Shown here piece by piece: positions 37,628-48,869 of a stretch of DNA of 64,000 bases. Source of the stretch: Chamaecyparis obtusa (lineage: Eukaryota; Streptophyta; Pinopsida; Cupressales; Cupressaceae); NCBI GenBank assembly GCA_027943335.1, contig BSBK01000970.1, positions 1,649,001 through 1,713,000 of the forward strand, written 5' to 3'. How positions within the stretch are numbered: the first letter of the stretch is position 1; each line of letters opens with the position of its first letter. The notes below the pieces were generated by a model. That model was not told the origin of the DNA. It saw only the letters and a list, made by a program, of their open reading frames with translations, and did no database searches. Position numbers and translations under genes: made by a program.

Positions 37628-38110
37628 GTTATCATTGTATTGTGTATTTCCAATATGTTTGGATGCAGGGCAGAATAGGAGAATGAAGAATCACTCACTG
37701 ATTGCATGATAACCCAATTTTGAAGGGTCACTTGTTGAGGGGATAGTCAAGGTCTGGATGTTGATAGTGTTCCTTGAGGGAAGGTGGATTGTGAAAGACT
37801 TGTTATCATTGTATTGTGTATGTCCAATATGTTTGGATGCAAGGCAGACCAAGAGAATGAAGGATCACTCACTGATTGCATGATAACCCAGTTTTGTAGG
37901 GTCACTGGTTGAGGGGACAGTCAAGGTTTGGATGTTGATAGTGTTCCTTGAGGGAAGGGGGATTGTGAAAGGCTTGTTATTATTGTATTGTGTATTTCCA
38001 ATATATTTGGATGCAAGGTAGACTAGGAGGATGAAGGATCACTCACTGATTGCATGATAACCCAGTTTTGAAGGGTCACTGGTTGAGGGGACAGTTAAGG
38101 TCCAGATGAC
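37628..38110. repeat. Tandem repeat, about 2.7 copies of 174 bp
   Basis: Units begin 'attgtattgtgtatttcc' at about 37634, 37807 and 37981. Each carries 'ggatgca-gg-aga', 'atcactcactgattgcatgataaccca', 'agggtcac' and 'ggatgttgatagtgttccttgaggg'. The third copy is cut short at about 38107. Copies are highly similar. This is a minisatellite within the right subterminal part of the CACTA. Confidence 0.88.
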
Positions 38111-38281
38111 TGGGCCATTCGAAGACCCTATTTCTTTGTATTAATTTCTATTCAAATTGGATGCATGGATTTCTTGGGAATTATCGGTTGCTATGTATCC
38201 TGCAACTGCATCCGTAAATCTGCATATACTTCTCTAGGGTTGTAAGCCACTTAGGGATCAAAATAGAGAAACTAACTCAAA

Positions 38282-38700
38282 ATCATTCTTTGTCCTATTT
38301 CATTTTAACAAAGTCTCAACTATCAATGATATAACAATACATTTGATGCCCTAAGCTATCAATACAAATGGTGCCTAGCTAGAAGCTCACAGGTTGTCCA
38401 TTTGATAACCACAGTCAACATTTCAAAAAAATGGTTATCCTTGAGCACAAGCACCATAACATCAAATAAAGAAGTTAAAGCACTAAATCAAAATTGTTCT
38501 TTGTCCTAATTCATTTTAATAAAGTCTCAACTATCAATGATATAACAATACATTTGATGCCCTAAGCTATCAATACAAATGGCGCCTAGCTAGAAGCTCA
38601 CGGGCTGTCCATTTGATAACCACAGTCAACATTTCAAAAAAATGGATATCCTTGAGCACAAGCACCAATAACATCAAATAATGGAGTTAAAGCATAGGCT
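38282..38700. repeat. Tandem duplication of about 207 bp
   Basis: 38282-38484 ('attctttgtcctatttcatttta ... catcaaataaagaagttaaagcac') is repeated at about 38492-38700 with few changes. The second copy is followed by a further partial repeat of 'cggctagggcacgacaccagtag'. It belongs to the same repeat-rich right arm of the CACTA. Confidence 0.8.
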
Positions 38701-41700
38701 AGGGCACGACACCAGTAACATCAAATAATATAGATAAAGCACCGGCTAGGGCACGACACCAGTAGAATGCAGTCATTTCAGAGAGCATTCATGATCAAAT
38801 AAAATGCAATGCATATGAAATTTTTGGTTGAATATGATGCCATAGGCTTGAAAGATGAAGAAATCACATACCTTCTCTCGCGCATGCCCAGTTCATTTTC
38901 TCCCGCTCCTTTCCTATGCCAATCGAAATAAAAATGATTTGGCGCTTCACTTTTTTTTATGTATATCAGAAACTGTCAGAATTCCAATGGTCATTTTAAA
39001 CCCATCGAAATACAGACATCATCGGGGCCTATTTTTTTTAAAAAAATAACAAATTCATTAAAAAAAAATTTCCTAGTTGGAAGTGTCTATCGAAATTTGG
39101 CCCTAAATGTAGTAGTGTTGGCATGCCATGTGTATAGTGATGTGTTGTAACTTTATATGGTGTCAATTGACACATGTGTTGTGAGTTGGCATGGCTAAGT
39201 GCATTGTTTATTAGTTGTCTTCCACCTTTGAGTCACCTTGTAGAATCTCAAGGTTAGGTATCTTGGTTGTTGAGCCTTGGGAGGGAATCTTATTTCAAAT
39301 TTTTTGTGAGTTAACTCTTAGTGGACTTTTGAGAGGTTAAAAGTAGCCCTAAGGGTTAGTTAGGGTTAAAATGAGATAACCTCATAGGTGTACTTTGTGT
39401 TGGGGGTCAAATTTTGACCAATAGGATATTTTTAGACCATTTTTGCCTCTTCTAAAAATGTCTTTTTGGAAGGTGACGAATTTGGGAAGTGTGCCATGTC
39501 TTCCTCTCTTTACAATTTTGAATTTCCCTCTTGTTAGAGAGAGAACCCTAGGATAGAGTGCCCAATCATCTTTTAGGTTAGGTAGGGTTTTCTTTTTTAG
39601 TGAGATGGAAAGGAATTTGGTAGGTTGATTGCCCACTCTCCAATTTTGGAGACTTCTAGTGGACTTAGCAGGTTTTGGTGGACTTAGCAAGGAAGGATTG
39701 TAGGAAAGGGAGCTCTTCTCAAACCCTCATTGCCATAGCTTGGAGTAAGGTTGGTTGCCTTTTCATGGAAGACTCTTTTCTTTTACTTGTATGAAAAATG
39801 CAAATTTTTGGTGTGTTATTGTTTATGGTTTTATGAAGCTTTACGCTTGCTTTCATGGCTTCTTGTTTATGTCTATTTGTTGGTTTTGTTTTAGTGTTCA
39901 TGTTTTTATTGGGGTGTGCAAGGCCATACTCACCCTTGGGAGGGAAGAGAGTCTTGATGGGTGAAGGTATTTAGTTTGGAATGCTCATTTAGCATAGAGT
40001 CCTTCCTCAAGGAGGAAGGGGATGAGGCATGGATGTATGGGCTCCATGTTGTCATTTTTGTATATTCATATTTGGGGGTCATAAGGTTTGTTATTTGTGT
40101 ATGGAAATGGAAGGAATGGTACTTTTGGTTATGGCCTTGTGAAGGCATTGGTTATGGTTTTTGGGCCTTGTTGAAGGCATGATTTCACATTTGAATGGCT
40201 TCTCCTACTTGGGTACTTTCCACGTTCACCCCTCTTATGGGTCACCTTTCCAAGGTGACCCATTGTGTAAAATCCTTGAGAAGGTAATTTTATATGATTA
40301 TGTGTTTGTTGGTTTTTATGGTGTATGTGTGTTTGAAGCATGTTTGTACCCACATCCATCTTTGTTTCCCCAAGCTCAGGGGTGGCCATGTAATGGCCTA
40401 GGTTGGGAGGTGAGCCTCCATGGTCAAGTGGCTTTCTTATTGCAGATTTCTACTTGGAAAGCTTGCTAGGTTTGTGGAAGAAAAAGAAGATTTAGTCAAT
40501 TTCTACTTGCAGATTTTTATGTGTAAAAAGGGCTAAAAAATTTGTGTAGAAAGTTGTGTAAAAGGCCATGTAAATGCCTAAATGCATGAAAAATACTTGT
40601 AAAAATTTGTATTGGTATGTGTAATGCTCTCCATAATTTTCTATGTATTTCTAAAGAAAGAAAGTGTAAAAAAGATGATTCCTTATGCTTGAATGCAACA
40701 ATAAAGCTTGTTGGTTTCTCTTCCCATATGCAAAAAAAATTAGATTTTCTTTATGTATGATTATCTCTTCCCTATGTAGACAAAATTTACTTCAAGTATT
40801 TATTTGAAAGAAAAGACAAAAGTTAATGTAGATTTACTTTCCTAATTACCTATGTAAGAATAGATTTCATTTTGACATCATGTTAGTTTTTAAAAAAAAG
40901 TCTTATATATACACCTATGTATATATACATAGATGTATATACCCTATTGGAATACATTTCTATGTTGATGTTTAAAACAAATAGACTTAGTTATTCTCTA
41001 TCCTTCCTCTTGTTGATTTTGGAAGAATATATATACACAAGTATATATGCATGTATATACACACCCTTGGTGTGTATATATACACATGTTTACTTATGTG
41101 TATATACACACATGTATATTTATGTGTATGCAAAACTTGAAAGTCTTCATCTTCTTCTTCCTCCTTGCCAAACCTACAATAACCAAATGAGAGATTAGGG
41201 TTTTGGTAGATGTTTTATTCTTAGCCTAACCCTAATTTAGAATTAGGGTTAGGGTTGTCTTTTTGGAGCCATTTTAATTTTTAATTTTTAATTAAGATAT
41301 AGGTAAATTATGTCTAAATTTTAATCTCTATTTTATTATAATTTAATGACTTGACTTTTCACAGTCACTTTATTTTGAATTATGTTTTAATATTATTTTA
41401 TTAATTATTGAGATTTTAAAAAGATTCATTTTTATTATTTAGTAGGATTCTATTTGGATTTAAATCCCTGTCTTATTTTAATTTAATGAGTGTTGACTTT
41501 AAACAGCCACTTTAATTTGAATTCTGATTTATTTATTATTTTTCATTTTCATTGGGATTCTGAAAAGATTCATTTATTATTTAGTGGGATTCTAATATTT
41601 GGCTTTTAGAGCCATTTTTAATTATGGCTTTTCCTTTAATTATGGCTTAGTCTTTTAATTTATGTTTAATTACATTTAAGGATGGTTGACTTTGCACAGT

Positions 41701-41906
41701 CACCTTTTTGAATTCTGATTTAATAATATTATTATTTTATTCTTGAGATTTTAAACAGATTCCCTTTTATTATTAATTTTAGAATTTTAAATATTTGATA
41801 ATTGGATAATTTATTTTAATTTATTTTTAAATTTAACAATATTATATTTTCAATTAAATGGTCCCTTTAATATTTTAATATTATTTCTTGAGATTTGTCA
41901 TTTCCA

Positions 41907-42568
41907 GATAGAGAGACCTCATCCAACTATTGTATTAAAGGATCTACAATCATGCCAAACTCGAAAGAAAGATCAAGTGGAGAATGAAGAGGAGAGTCAT
42001 AGTTTTCCCTTGCAACAACTGAAGAAGGATCATTCTCAACAAATAGAAGATGAATGTCATCAATGGTGTCTCCCAAATCCTCAATGTAGTACTCCACAAA
42101 CAAAACTATAATGTCTGGCAAGAAATCATCGCATGGAACTATAACTAGAAGATAGAGAATATCCTGGTGCACTGAATCACAAGAGACTATGGTTGTAGGA
42201 ATGAAAGAATCATCAGGAGAAACATTAGATGTGATCTCAATAGGAGGAGAATGAGTTGCAACTAGAGGTTCTAGACCTTTTGGGAGTGGAGGAACATGAG
42301 TATCTCCATACATTTCTTAAAGAACAGTCAAAAGATCACAAATAGTCTTTGTCTGATCTTTGTAGTCATCAAGGGAATCCATAACATCCATATTCATATT
42401 CCAATAGATAACGTTAAGAACTTTTGAGTAATAATTCCAATTGAAAGAAGGACTGGTAGGTCTATACTCATACAAATAGGGCAACAAGTTATGCTCACTA
42501 AGATGGGCAAGAACCAATTCACTCCATTGCTTATAGTTTCCTCTTGTCAACCTAATTAAACCATCCAT
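41907..42568 (-). pseudogene. Ty1-copia-type gag relic
   Basis: The minus-strand frame starts MDGLIRLTRGNYKQWSELVL at 42568. 'L(T/D)xxNYxxW' followed by a helical segment is the opening of Copia gag polyproteins (DUF4219/UBN2-like). One stop (TAA) separates the first 83 codons from a further 128 codons in the same frame (MYGDTHVPPLPKGLEP... to FGMIVDPLIQ). No zinc knuckle, protease, integrase or RT follows: the fragment ends at 41907, where it abuts the truncated 3' LTR of the giant element. Gag would coat the element RNA, but this copy is truncated. Confidence 0.7.
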
Positions 42569-43381
42569 TATGCACTTCTCACATGAAACAATGAGATCAT
42601 AAAATCAATGCACCCCCCAAAATGCAATGAAACAAAGAACCCCCCAAAATAGATGATTTTGGCACTTTATATATAGTGCATGTACAATTGCCACTTGCCA
42701 AAATAGACCAAAGTGGACTTCTAATTTTGATGTTTACAACAGAAAATATGAAGCTATAGTAGACTCAAACAAAATAAGACACAAGATCACTCAAGGACCT
42801 AACAAATTACAAGTACCAAATATAGGCCAAACTAGACCAAATTCTAAAAGTACTATGTCCACTCAAAATTCCTCCAAATTGATACCAAATTTGGAAAGTA
42901 GACAAAAAATTATACACTTTTTAAAAAAATTGTACCTGAAAATGTGTCTGTATGAGCTCGAACGAAGCCTCTAAAGTTGCAAAAAATGGGATTTGTGATT
43001 TTTAGAAAACATCAAGAACAAAGATCAGAAACCACCTAAACCATTGCATAGATTGTGAAATTCTACCTCAAAACAAAAAAAGTTTCTCAAAAAAAGGAGT
43101 ACATATGACTGAGATATCATTGTTTGAAAATCGTCTCTGAAATTATTTTTTTTGTATCGTCGCCACTGCACCTCCAAAATTCAAAGGGCTCTAGATTTGG
43201 CTTCAGATGTCTGATTTGGATGAAAAAAAATTATTTAGGGGTTTTTGGACCTCTTCAATGTGATGCCAACCTCTAATTTGTACCAGCAAGCTCTAATTTT
43301 GACCTGCAACAAAATTCTCTCAAAATAGGCTATACAATGACACTCCTATAGCTCTAATACCATGTAAGAATTTTAATATCA
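42569..43381 (-). other. Untranslated leader of the minus-strand Copia fragment
   Basis: This is non-coding sequence between the PBS and the gag start. A second PBS-like block, the complement of GCTCTAATACCA at 43350-43361, lies 31-32 bp from the first and shares its flank ('catgtaagaatt' versus 'catgaaagaatt'), so the PBS region was tandemly duplicated. Confidence 0.6.
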
Positions 43382-43392
43382 CTCTGATACCA
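43382..43392 (-). promoter_or_regulatory. PBS of the minus-strand Copia fragment
   Basis: On the minus strand the sequence reads TTTCATGGTATCAGAG. TGGTATCAGAG is the initiator-Met tRNA type PBS, directly after a CA that ends the LTR. Confidence 0.85.
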
Positions 43393-43859
43393 TGAAAGAA
43401 TTATCCTAAGACAAAGAATAAAAATTCCAAGATCTAGAAGCTCAATTGATAGCACAAGAGAGACAAATATGATATGATCAATTGAATGATTCAATAATTA
43501 TTAATAATGAAATAGATACAAAATCAATTGAATTAATACAAAGTAGATGTGCTAGAATATATAGGTAATACATGATAACTGAGAGAGATACAAATGATAA
43601 CCTATCAACTAGACAAGGTGTAATCACATGTCCACCAAAGGTGGATCATCCTCCATTGTACGTCAAAGTATGTGCAACAATGAGAGGATAATAAATGTGA
43701 TATGGGCACTAAAGGTGGATCTCACACCTAAAGTGGAAATTCTCCTACACCATGTGCTAAAATAAAATGCAAACTCTTAGGTGTCTCAATGACAACTAAT
43801 ATGAAAATTTATTATCCTAAGTAAACTTAAGTGTAATTAGTGAATTTTTAATTACACCA
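43393..43859 (-). repeat. LTR of the minus-strand Copia fragment, about 465 bp
   Basis: On the minus strand it begins TGGTGTAATTAAAAATTC (43859) and ends CTTAGGATAATTCTTTCA (43393), immediately followed by the PBS. It includes a CTATATATTC TATA-like motif around 43556-43565 and a T-rich end. Only this 5' LTR exists here; no 3' partner was seen near 41907. The start may be 3 bp inside because two TG dinucleotides compete. Confidence 0.7.
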
Positions 43860-45329
43860 ACTGTAATCAATAACATGGCATAATCAAGAGAAAAAACCTC
43901 ATCATCCAAATAGCCATAAATAACCCTAAAAAACAACTCTAGAAGAAATGTAGCAGCAAAGTACTCAATCACTACTATGCGGATCAAATAGATATGTTCC
44001 TTGAAAACACAAAATCACTCCTTAAAATATATTTCATGTTTCCTCAATAATCCAAGCTACCAAAACCAATCTAACATAGAGCTCTTTATAATTGGAAGGC
44101 CATAAAAACATAGTTATGAAACATATCATCAAAAACATACTTGTGGGACACCTTTCTACCAAATAAATAACTAACACACTGCACAAGCATTGTAAGTGTT
44201 TCCTCTAAGCCATAGCACAAGAATCATCAATGTGCAAAAATGCCAAGAATTTTTTGGACTTATTTTGACAAACACTCAAACTTCCAATGCACTATATATG
44301 CCAGAGATATCACCAAAAATTCCAAGGACCTAAAAAGATAGGATTGCAACATCCACATAATATATAATATATCTTCCAAACTAAAATTTTATATCATCAA
44401 ATGTAGAGTAATGTATAACATTCTTCTACGTATCTATTAGAGCACTTCCCATAAAACACATGCTTCAATGATCAAAACATCGTTGAGACAACAATATCTC
44501 ATCATGAAAAATGAGAGAGATATTACAATATCTTGTGTCATCATTCAACCATTTGTACTAATGTCATGCTTATATTACTCATCTCAATATGATATCGGCA
44601 TAGCACAATATTTCAATTCCAAATTTGATCACCAATACACATCATTGTCAACACAAAGGATGGTTAACATCCAAACTTACTGTAATAATTATAACTGTCA
44701 ATACAACAACATCTCACTACAATGCAACATATTTAACATGATACTTTTATTATGACTAGAAGCATAGCATGGAGTAGACATCAACACCAACTAGGTGGAC
44801 ATCTACAAAAGAGAATGATATCATCCATCAATCACCATCATAATATTTTTCTTTCTACAATATACCTATACTAGAGTAGAAACACATCTGATATACATTA
44901 TCCTTCAAAAAGATCTCCACATTTTTATAACTATATTAGTAGAGAGATAACATTACATCATTAATGGCATCATTACATCTATTTGTATCACAACTACAAA
45001 ACCACAAAAATAAGAGGGTTGACACAAAAATTCAACACCACAACACATATCAGAAAGCTCTCAACTTCAAGTAGGTAGAAGGTTGACATAAATGACAACA
45101 CCAACTACCAACAATCTAGATAGAGGGTGAAAGACATATTACTAGAGACATAGATCTTTCAAGAGATTTAGATATAGGGATCTTAGATCTACACATCAAG
45201 AGAGATAGAAAGGTAAAGATCTAGTTAGAGAGGGAGCTTGGGAGGTATAATGAGGTAGAGAGCATATGGTAAGAGATAAAGAGATATGTAGAGTTTGGTG
45301 GGGAGAGAGGGAGGAGGGAGGAGGGGTTT
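43860..45329. other. No gene recognised; purine-rich end
   Basis: Short frames only. The right part, about 45120-45330, is strongly purine-rich (repeats of 'agagatag', 'gagagggagg'). That might mark a polypurine tract or simple-sequence drift, but no LTR boundary could be assigned. Confidence 0.4.
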
Positions 45330-46671
45330 ACCCTTAGGTGTCTAGGGTGGAAATTATAACCAAAAATGAGGAATGACTTCATCTAAATAACATCCTACTA
45401 AATGAAATCAATATGTATATATTTAACCATAAGTCTTGACCTATATTAAATGACAATTTTGTTTCCACTAAAAATTTACTTTTTTGGAACAATAATAAAT
45501 AAAAAAGTAAAGATGCATACCTTGTGTATGTCTATAGTAACTTTGCATCTTTCTTCATGTAATATTTGTGCCATTTTTGTTGAATGCTTTTGTGCACTCT
45601 AATTTTTTCTTGTCCTTAATGATGCTTCCTATCTCCTTCTTTGATAAATATGACTTGAAAATTCCACTCTAAAAAAGTCTCTCCTCCAAAATCTTCCTTC
45701 AAAAATAAAAATGTGAATTTATCTTGCTATATTAATTTTAAAAAATGAAAAAACAACTTTCTCAATTTATATACATCAGTAAATTAAACTAAATAATTAA
45801 AATAAAAGTTGGTTGTGCCTTTGAATGAAGGTTAGACATTAAAAATATATTAATATTGTAACTGGACGGGATTTGGTTGAACGTGGTCAATAAAAAATAA
45901 TTAATGTGGATTACAGGGGTTTAGTTGAACAGATCTTTGAAAGAAGGGGCCCTCAAATGAAGTGTATACCCTTTGTTTGAAGGCCACTTCATTCAAACAC
46001 CTATTTGACCCTTAGGTGTCTAGGGTGGGGATTATAACCAAAAATGAGGAATAACTTTATCTAAATAACATCCTACTAAACGAAATTTATATGTATATAT
46101 ATTTAACCATAAATCTTGACCTATATTAAATGATAATTTTGTTTCCACTAAAAATTTACTTTTTTGGAACAATAATAAATAGAAAAGTAAAGATGCATAC
46201 CTTGTGTCTGTCTATAGAAACTTTGCATTATTTCTTCATGTAATATGTGTGCCATTTTTGTTGAATGATTTTGTGCACTCTAATGTTTTCTTGTCCTTAA
46301 TGTTTCTTATCTCCTTCTTCGATAAATATGACTTGAAAATTCCACTCTAAAAAAGTCTCTCCTCCAAAATCTTCCTTTAGAAACAAAAATGTGAATTTAT
46401 CTTGTTATATTGATTTTAAAAAAATAAAAAAACAACTTTCTCAATTTATATGCATTAGTAAGTTAAACTAAATAATTAAAATAAAAGTTGGCTATGCCTT
46501 CGAATGAAGGTTAGCCATTAAAAATAAATTAATTTTGTAACTAGAGGGGATTTGGTTGAACGTGGTCAATAAAAAATTGTTAATGTGGATTAAGGGGGTT
46601 TAGTTGAACAGATCTTCAAATGAAGTGTATACCCTTTGTTTGAAGGCCAGTTCATTTGAACACCTATTTGA
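45330..46671. repeat. Tandem direct duplication, two copies of about 670 bp
   Basis: Copy 1 (45330-46007) and copy 2 (46008-46671) both start ACCCTTAGGTGTCTAGGGTGG and end 'ttgaacacctatttga' or a close variant. They share all inner blocks, including 'atgcataccttgtgt', 'aaaaaagtctctcctccaaaatcttcctt' and 'ggggatttggttgaacgtggtcaataaaaaa'. They differ by scattered substitutions and a few indels. No coding frame is conserved. The arrangement may be two LTR-like or satellite-like units. Confidence 0.88.
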
Positions 46672-47449
46672 CTAAACCCTTAAATTTTCATTTCTCACCC
46701 TCCCCTTGTAACTTTCTTCAGTTTTTTTTCTTTCAAAAATTGGATTGAAGGTCCAAATGGAATCAACTTGACAAACCAATTTGTAAGATTATAATTCTTG
46801 AAAGGAGCTTTCTAATAGCTATAATTTTAATACATCTTGATTTTATTATGAATTATTTTTTTTAGCCTTATTGAAATATGTTTTAGTTCTTTATTCTACA
46901 AATGGAAAAATAATAAACTACAAAAAATAATTCTAAAAAATATCTATACACTAAGGATTGATGTTTGTGTTCCAACGAAAATAAAATTTGAATTTCAATA
47001 CATATAGAACATGTTATGCACTACATCATACACCTATGTCTAAATTACAATTAGTTTGAGAAAAAAATTGATTAAAAAAATATTTTACAAAACATTATAA
47101 AACAAAATGCAAGTGTTAGATATCAGTGTTACAAACCTCAATTCAAAAAAAACATAATTTTATCCCTTGTAAAAAATGTTATGTGCAATATCATGAACAT
47201 AACTTTTTAAAGATGTTTAATATTGAAACTAGTTATCAAAGGAGACACAAAAAGAATTAAAATTTGATTCTAATTTTTTTTAAAAAAATACAAGTAGGAT
47301 CTATAGGTAAAACCTCACAAATCACTAGTTAACGTCATCTTCAAAATCCTAGTAGTTTAGCTATTATAGCTATCAAAAAGAACAATTGGTTCAAAATATT
47401 GATTTCAATGTTAAGTTTCACCAAAAAGTGTAACCTAATATTGTGGGAT
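46672..47449. other. AT-rich spacer, no gene recognised
   Basis: Only short frames and A/T runs. Nothing resembling a gene or structured repeat was found. Confidence 0.45.
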
Positions 47450-48680
47450 CATCCAGGAAATTGACTTTGGGCTTGATAAGGGGGTCATCCTCTAGGAGGA
47501 GTGTTCCATGATGAGGAACCATAGTTCACCCATCTTGGAGGAGGCTATTATTTCCATGCAATATAATTAGAAGAGGACATATTATACGACAAGAGGTCTT
47601 GAGGTATACCTTGTCTCTTATTCGATGACTTTCTTTTGGCTAGGTAGAAAACCTAGCCATATTCATCCTCCAAAGCCTTGAAATTAGGTCTCTCCTCTAG
47701 TCTTGCAATCCTTTGTCACTTGCAGTCCATTTTCTTATGGTGTTAGTGAGGACAGTATTCAATTAGGAGAACTTATGCTTCATCCTTTCTTGCAATGTGT
47801 CCAATGGATTGGTCAAATGGTTGATGATATCTTGCTTCATGTATGTCAACAAGTTGCTAATTTCCATCCTAGAGACTCTGCAACTGCCTTTGAAGTGAAT
47901 TCTCTTATGTTGTGGGTCTTCTTCATGGTTTCTCTAGAATAATTTTTGGGAAATTCATAGAGGTCAACCCAAGGAACCTTGGAAATATCTCCTCTCCCAA
48001 CAAGTCTAGTGTTTCCAACCATTCCTCATTTACTCCTCTAAGTAAGATAAACTTAAGAGATTCATCTCCCAGCCTATTGTTTCTATAATTTTGCAAGCTA
48101 AACAATAATCATTCCAAATAGTCCTCTAGTGGCTCATCATCCTTTGAACTCGTCCTGAAGATATCATCTCCATGAATATCTCCTCCTCTATAGTATTATT
48201 TATATTTTTGGAGAAATTTCTCCTTCATGGAAGCTCAATTAGCCATTTCATCTCACTTTACACCCACAAACCATCTCAAGGAAGAATCCTTAAGGGTGTT
48301 AGGCAATAATTTTAACCCATGGGCATCTGTGGTGTAGTCATAACTAGGGCATAAGACAAGAAACTCAAAGATAAATGTGTCAGGATCTTCAGTAATGAAC
48401 CCATGGAAGTGTGGAATAGTTGAATATGGTATGTTCTTCAAAGTGGCATTCCTATCTTGGTTCACTATGGGGAAATGGAAATTAGGGATTACATTATCAT
48501 GGTTATCTTTTCTTAAATCCCCCATATTGAGTATAGGTAAGGAGTTATGAGATGAGTGGGAAAATGCTTGAGAGGTTGGAAAGAATGGAGGAGAATGATA
48601 TTTTTGATGTATTTCTACCAAAACTATTGTGGTTGATGTAGGAAAGAATCTTACAAGAGAGTCCCTTATACTCTGCATAC
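47450..48680 (-). pseudogene. Ty3-gypsy-type gag relic
   Basis: The minus-strand frame 48678-48253 contains PHFHGFITEDPDTFIFEF, LCPSYDYTTDAHGLKLLPNT and LKDSSLRWFVG, matching the start of the Retrotrans_gag domain of plant Gypsy elements. A second frame at 48105-47923 continues it (LRGVNEEWLETLDLLGEEIF). Protein-like fragments continue to about 47450, broken by frameshifts and stops. No protease, RT or integrase follows. It is a decayed capsid gene of a Gypsy element running right to left. Confidence 0.85.
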
Positions 48681-48840
48681 AAAAAGTGTACTCCTTTTCC
48701 CAATTAACTTACATGTTTTATTAAAGAGTTTGGATTTTCTCTTGAGCTCTAAAGGTCCTAGATACTAAACACACTGAATTATATTCCTAGGAAAGCATAA
48801 AAAATTACTAAACAACCCAACTAATTCCATGGATTGACAC

Positions 48841-48860
48841 CAACCCCAGAAATGACACCA
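48841..48860 (-). promoter_or_regulatory. Decayed Gypsy primer-binding site
   Basis: On the minus strand the sequence TGGTGTCATTTCTGGGGTTG, preceded by a T run, resembles the 'TGGCGCC(A/G)TTGCCGGGG' PBS of many plant Gypsy elements, with mainly C-to-T differences. It lies about 160 bp upstream of the gag start, in the right orientation. The LTR should begin just right of 48866, but I found no second LTR copy to set its limits. Confidence 0.6.
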
Positions 48861-48869
48861 AAAATATAG

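Larger units (their letters stand above)
29101..39117. mobile_element. CACTA (En/Spm) DNA transposon, non-autonomous, 10.0 kb
   Basis: The left end reads CACTAGTACATTTGAGGCCA and the complement of the right end reads CACTACTACATTTAGGGCCA; the first 28 bases match at 24. The 3-bp target duplication TTG (29098-29100 and 39118-39120) is perfect, and the empty site TCTACTTGGCATGCC exists in the 5' LTR at 13370. A 5-base CACTA terminus, a 3-bp TSD and subterminal repeats define the En/Spm superfamily. No TNPD-type transposase frame was seen on either strand. Instead the element holds a NOG1 exon, foldbacks and internal duplications, so it would depend on an autonomous relative for movement. It inserted into the LTR after the host element had formed. 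Confidence 0.93.
11605..41906 (+). mobile_element. Giant LARD-like LTR retrotransposon with two nested insertions
   Basis: The 5' LTR is 11605-24238, the interior 24239-27348, and the 3' LTR 27349-41906 (end missing). The 5' LTR holds a LINE and the 3' LTR a CACTA transposon. Removing each insert with one copy of its target duplication gives a full LTR of about 5364 bp. The part present in both LTRs is 4536 bp (5') and 4538 bp (3'). A PBS follows the 5' LTR and a purine tract precedes the 3' LTR, which fixes the + orientation. The interior is only 3110 bp and has no recognisable protease, reverse transcriptase or integrase. LTRs of 4-5 kb around a non-coding interior of about 3 kb are the defining shape of Large Retrotransposon Derivatives. 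In one 185-bp stretch near the LTR starts I count about 11 differences by eye, suggesting an old insertion. The autonomous partner is unknown. Confidence 0.85.
27349..41906 (+). repeat. 3' LTR, split by a CACTA element and truncated
   Basis: It starts TGTAGTGCCTC like the 5' LTR and is collinear with it up to 'gtcatttcca' at 41906 (5' LTR equivalent 23410). The last 828 bp of the LTR are missing; the sequence changes abruptly to a Copia gag relic. I could not find the missing end later in the window, so a deletion is more likely than another clean insertion. A CACTA element with its TTG duplication interrupts the LTR at 29101-39120. Confidence 0.85.

Noticed and set aside
40917..41198. 93-codon frame MYIYIDVYTLLEYISM...
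   Set aside because: It lies over the alternating ATA/TACACA part of the 3' LTR and has an equivalent low-complexity stretch in the 5' LTR.
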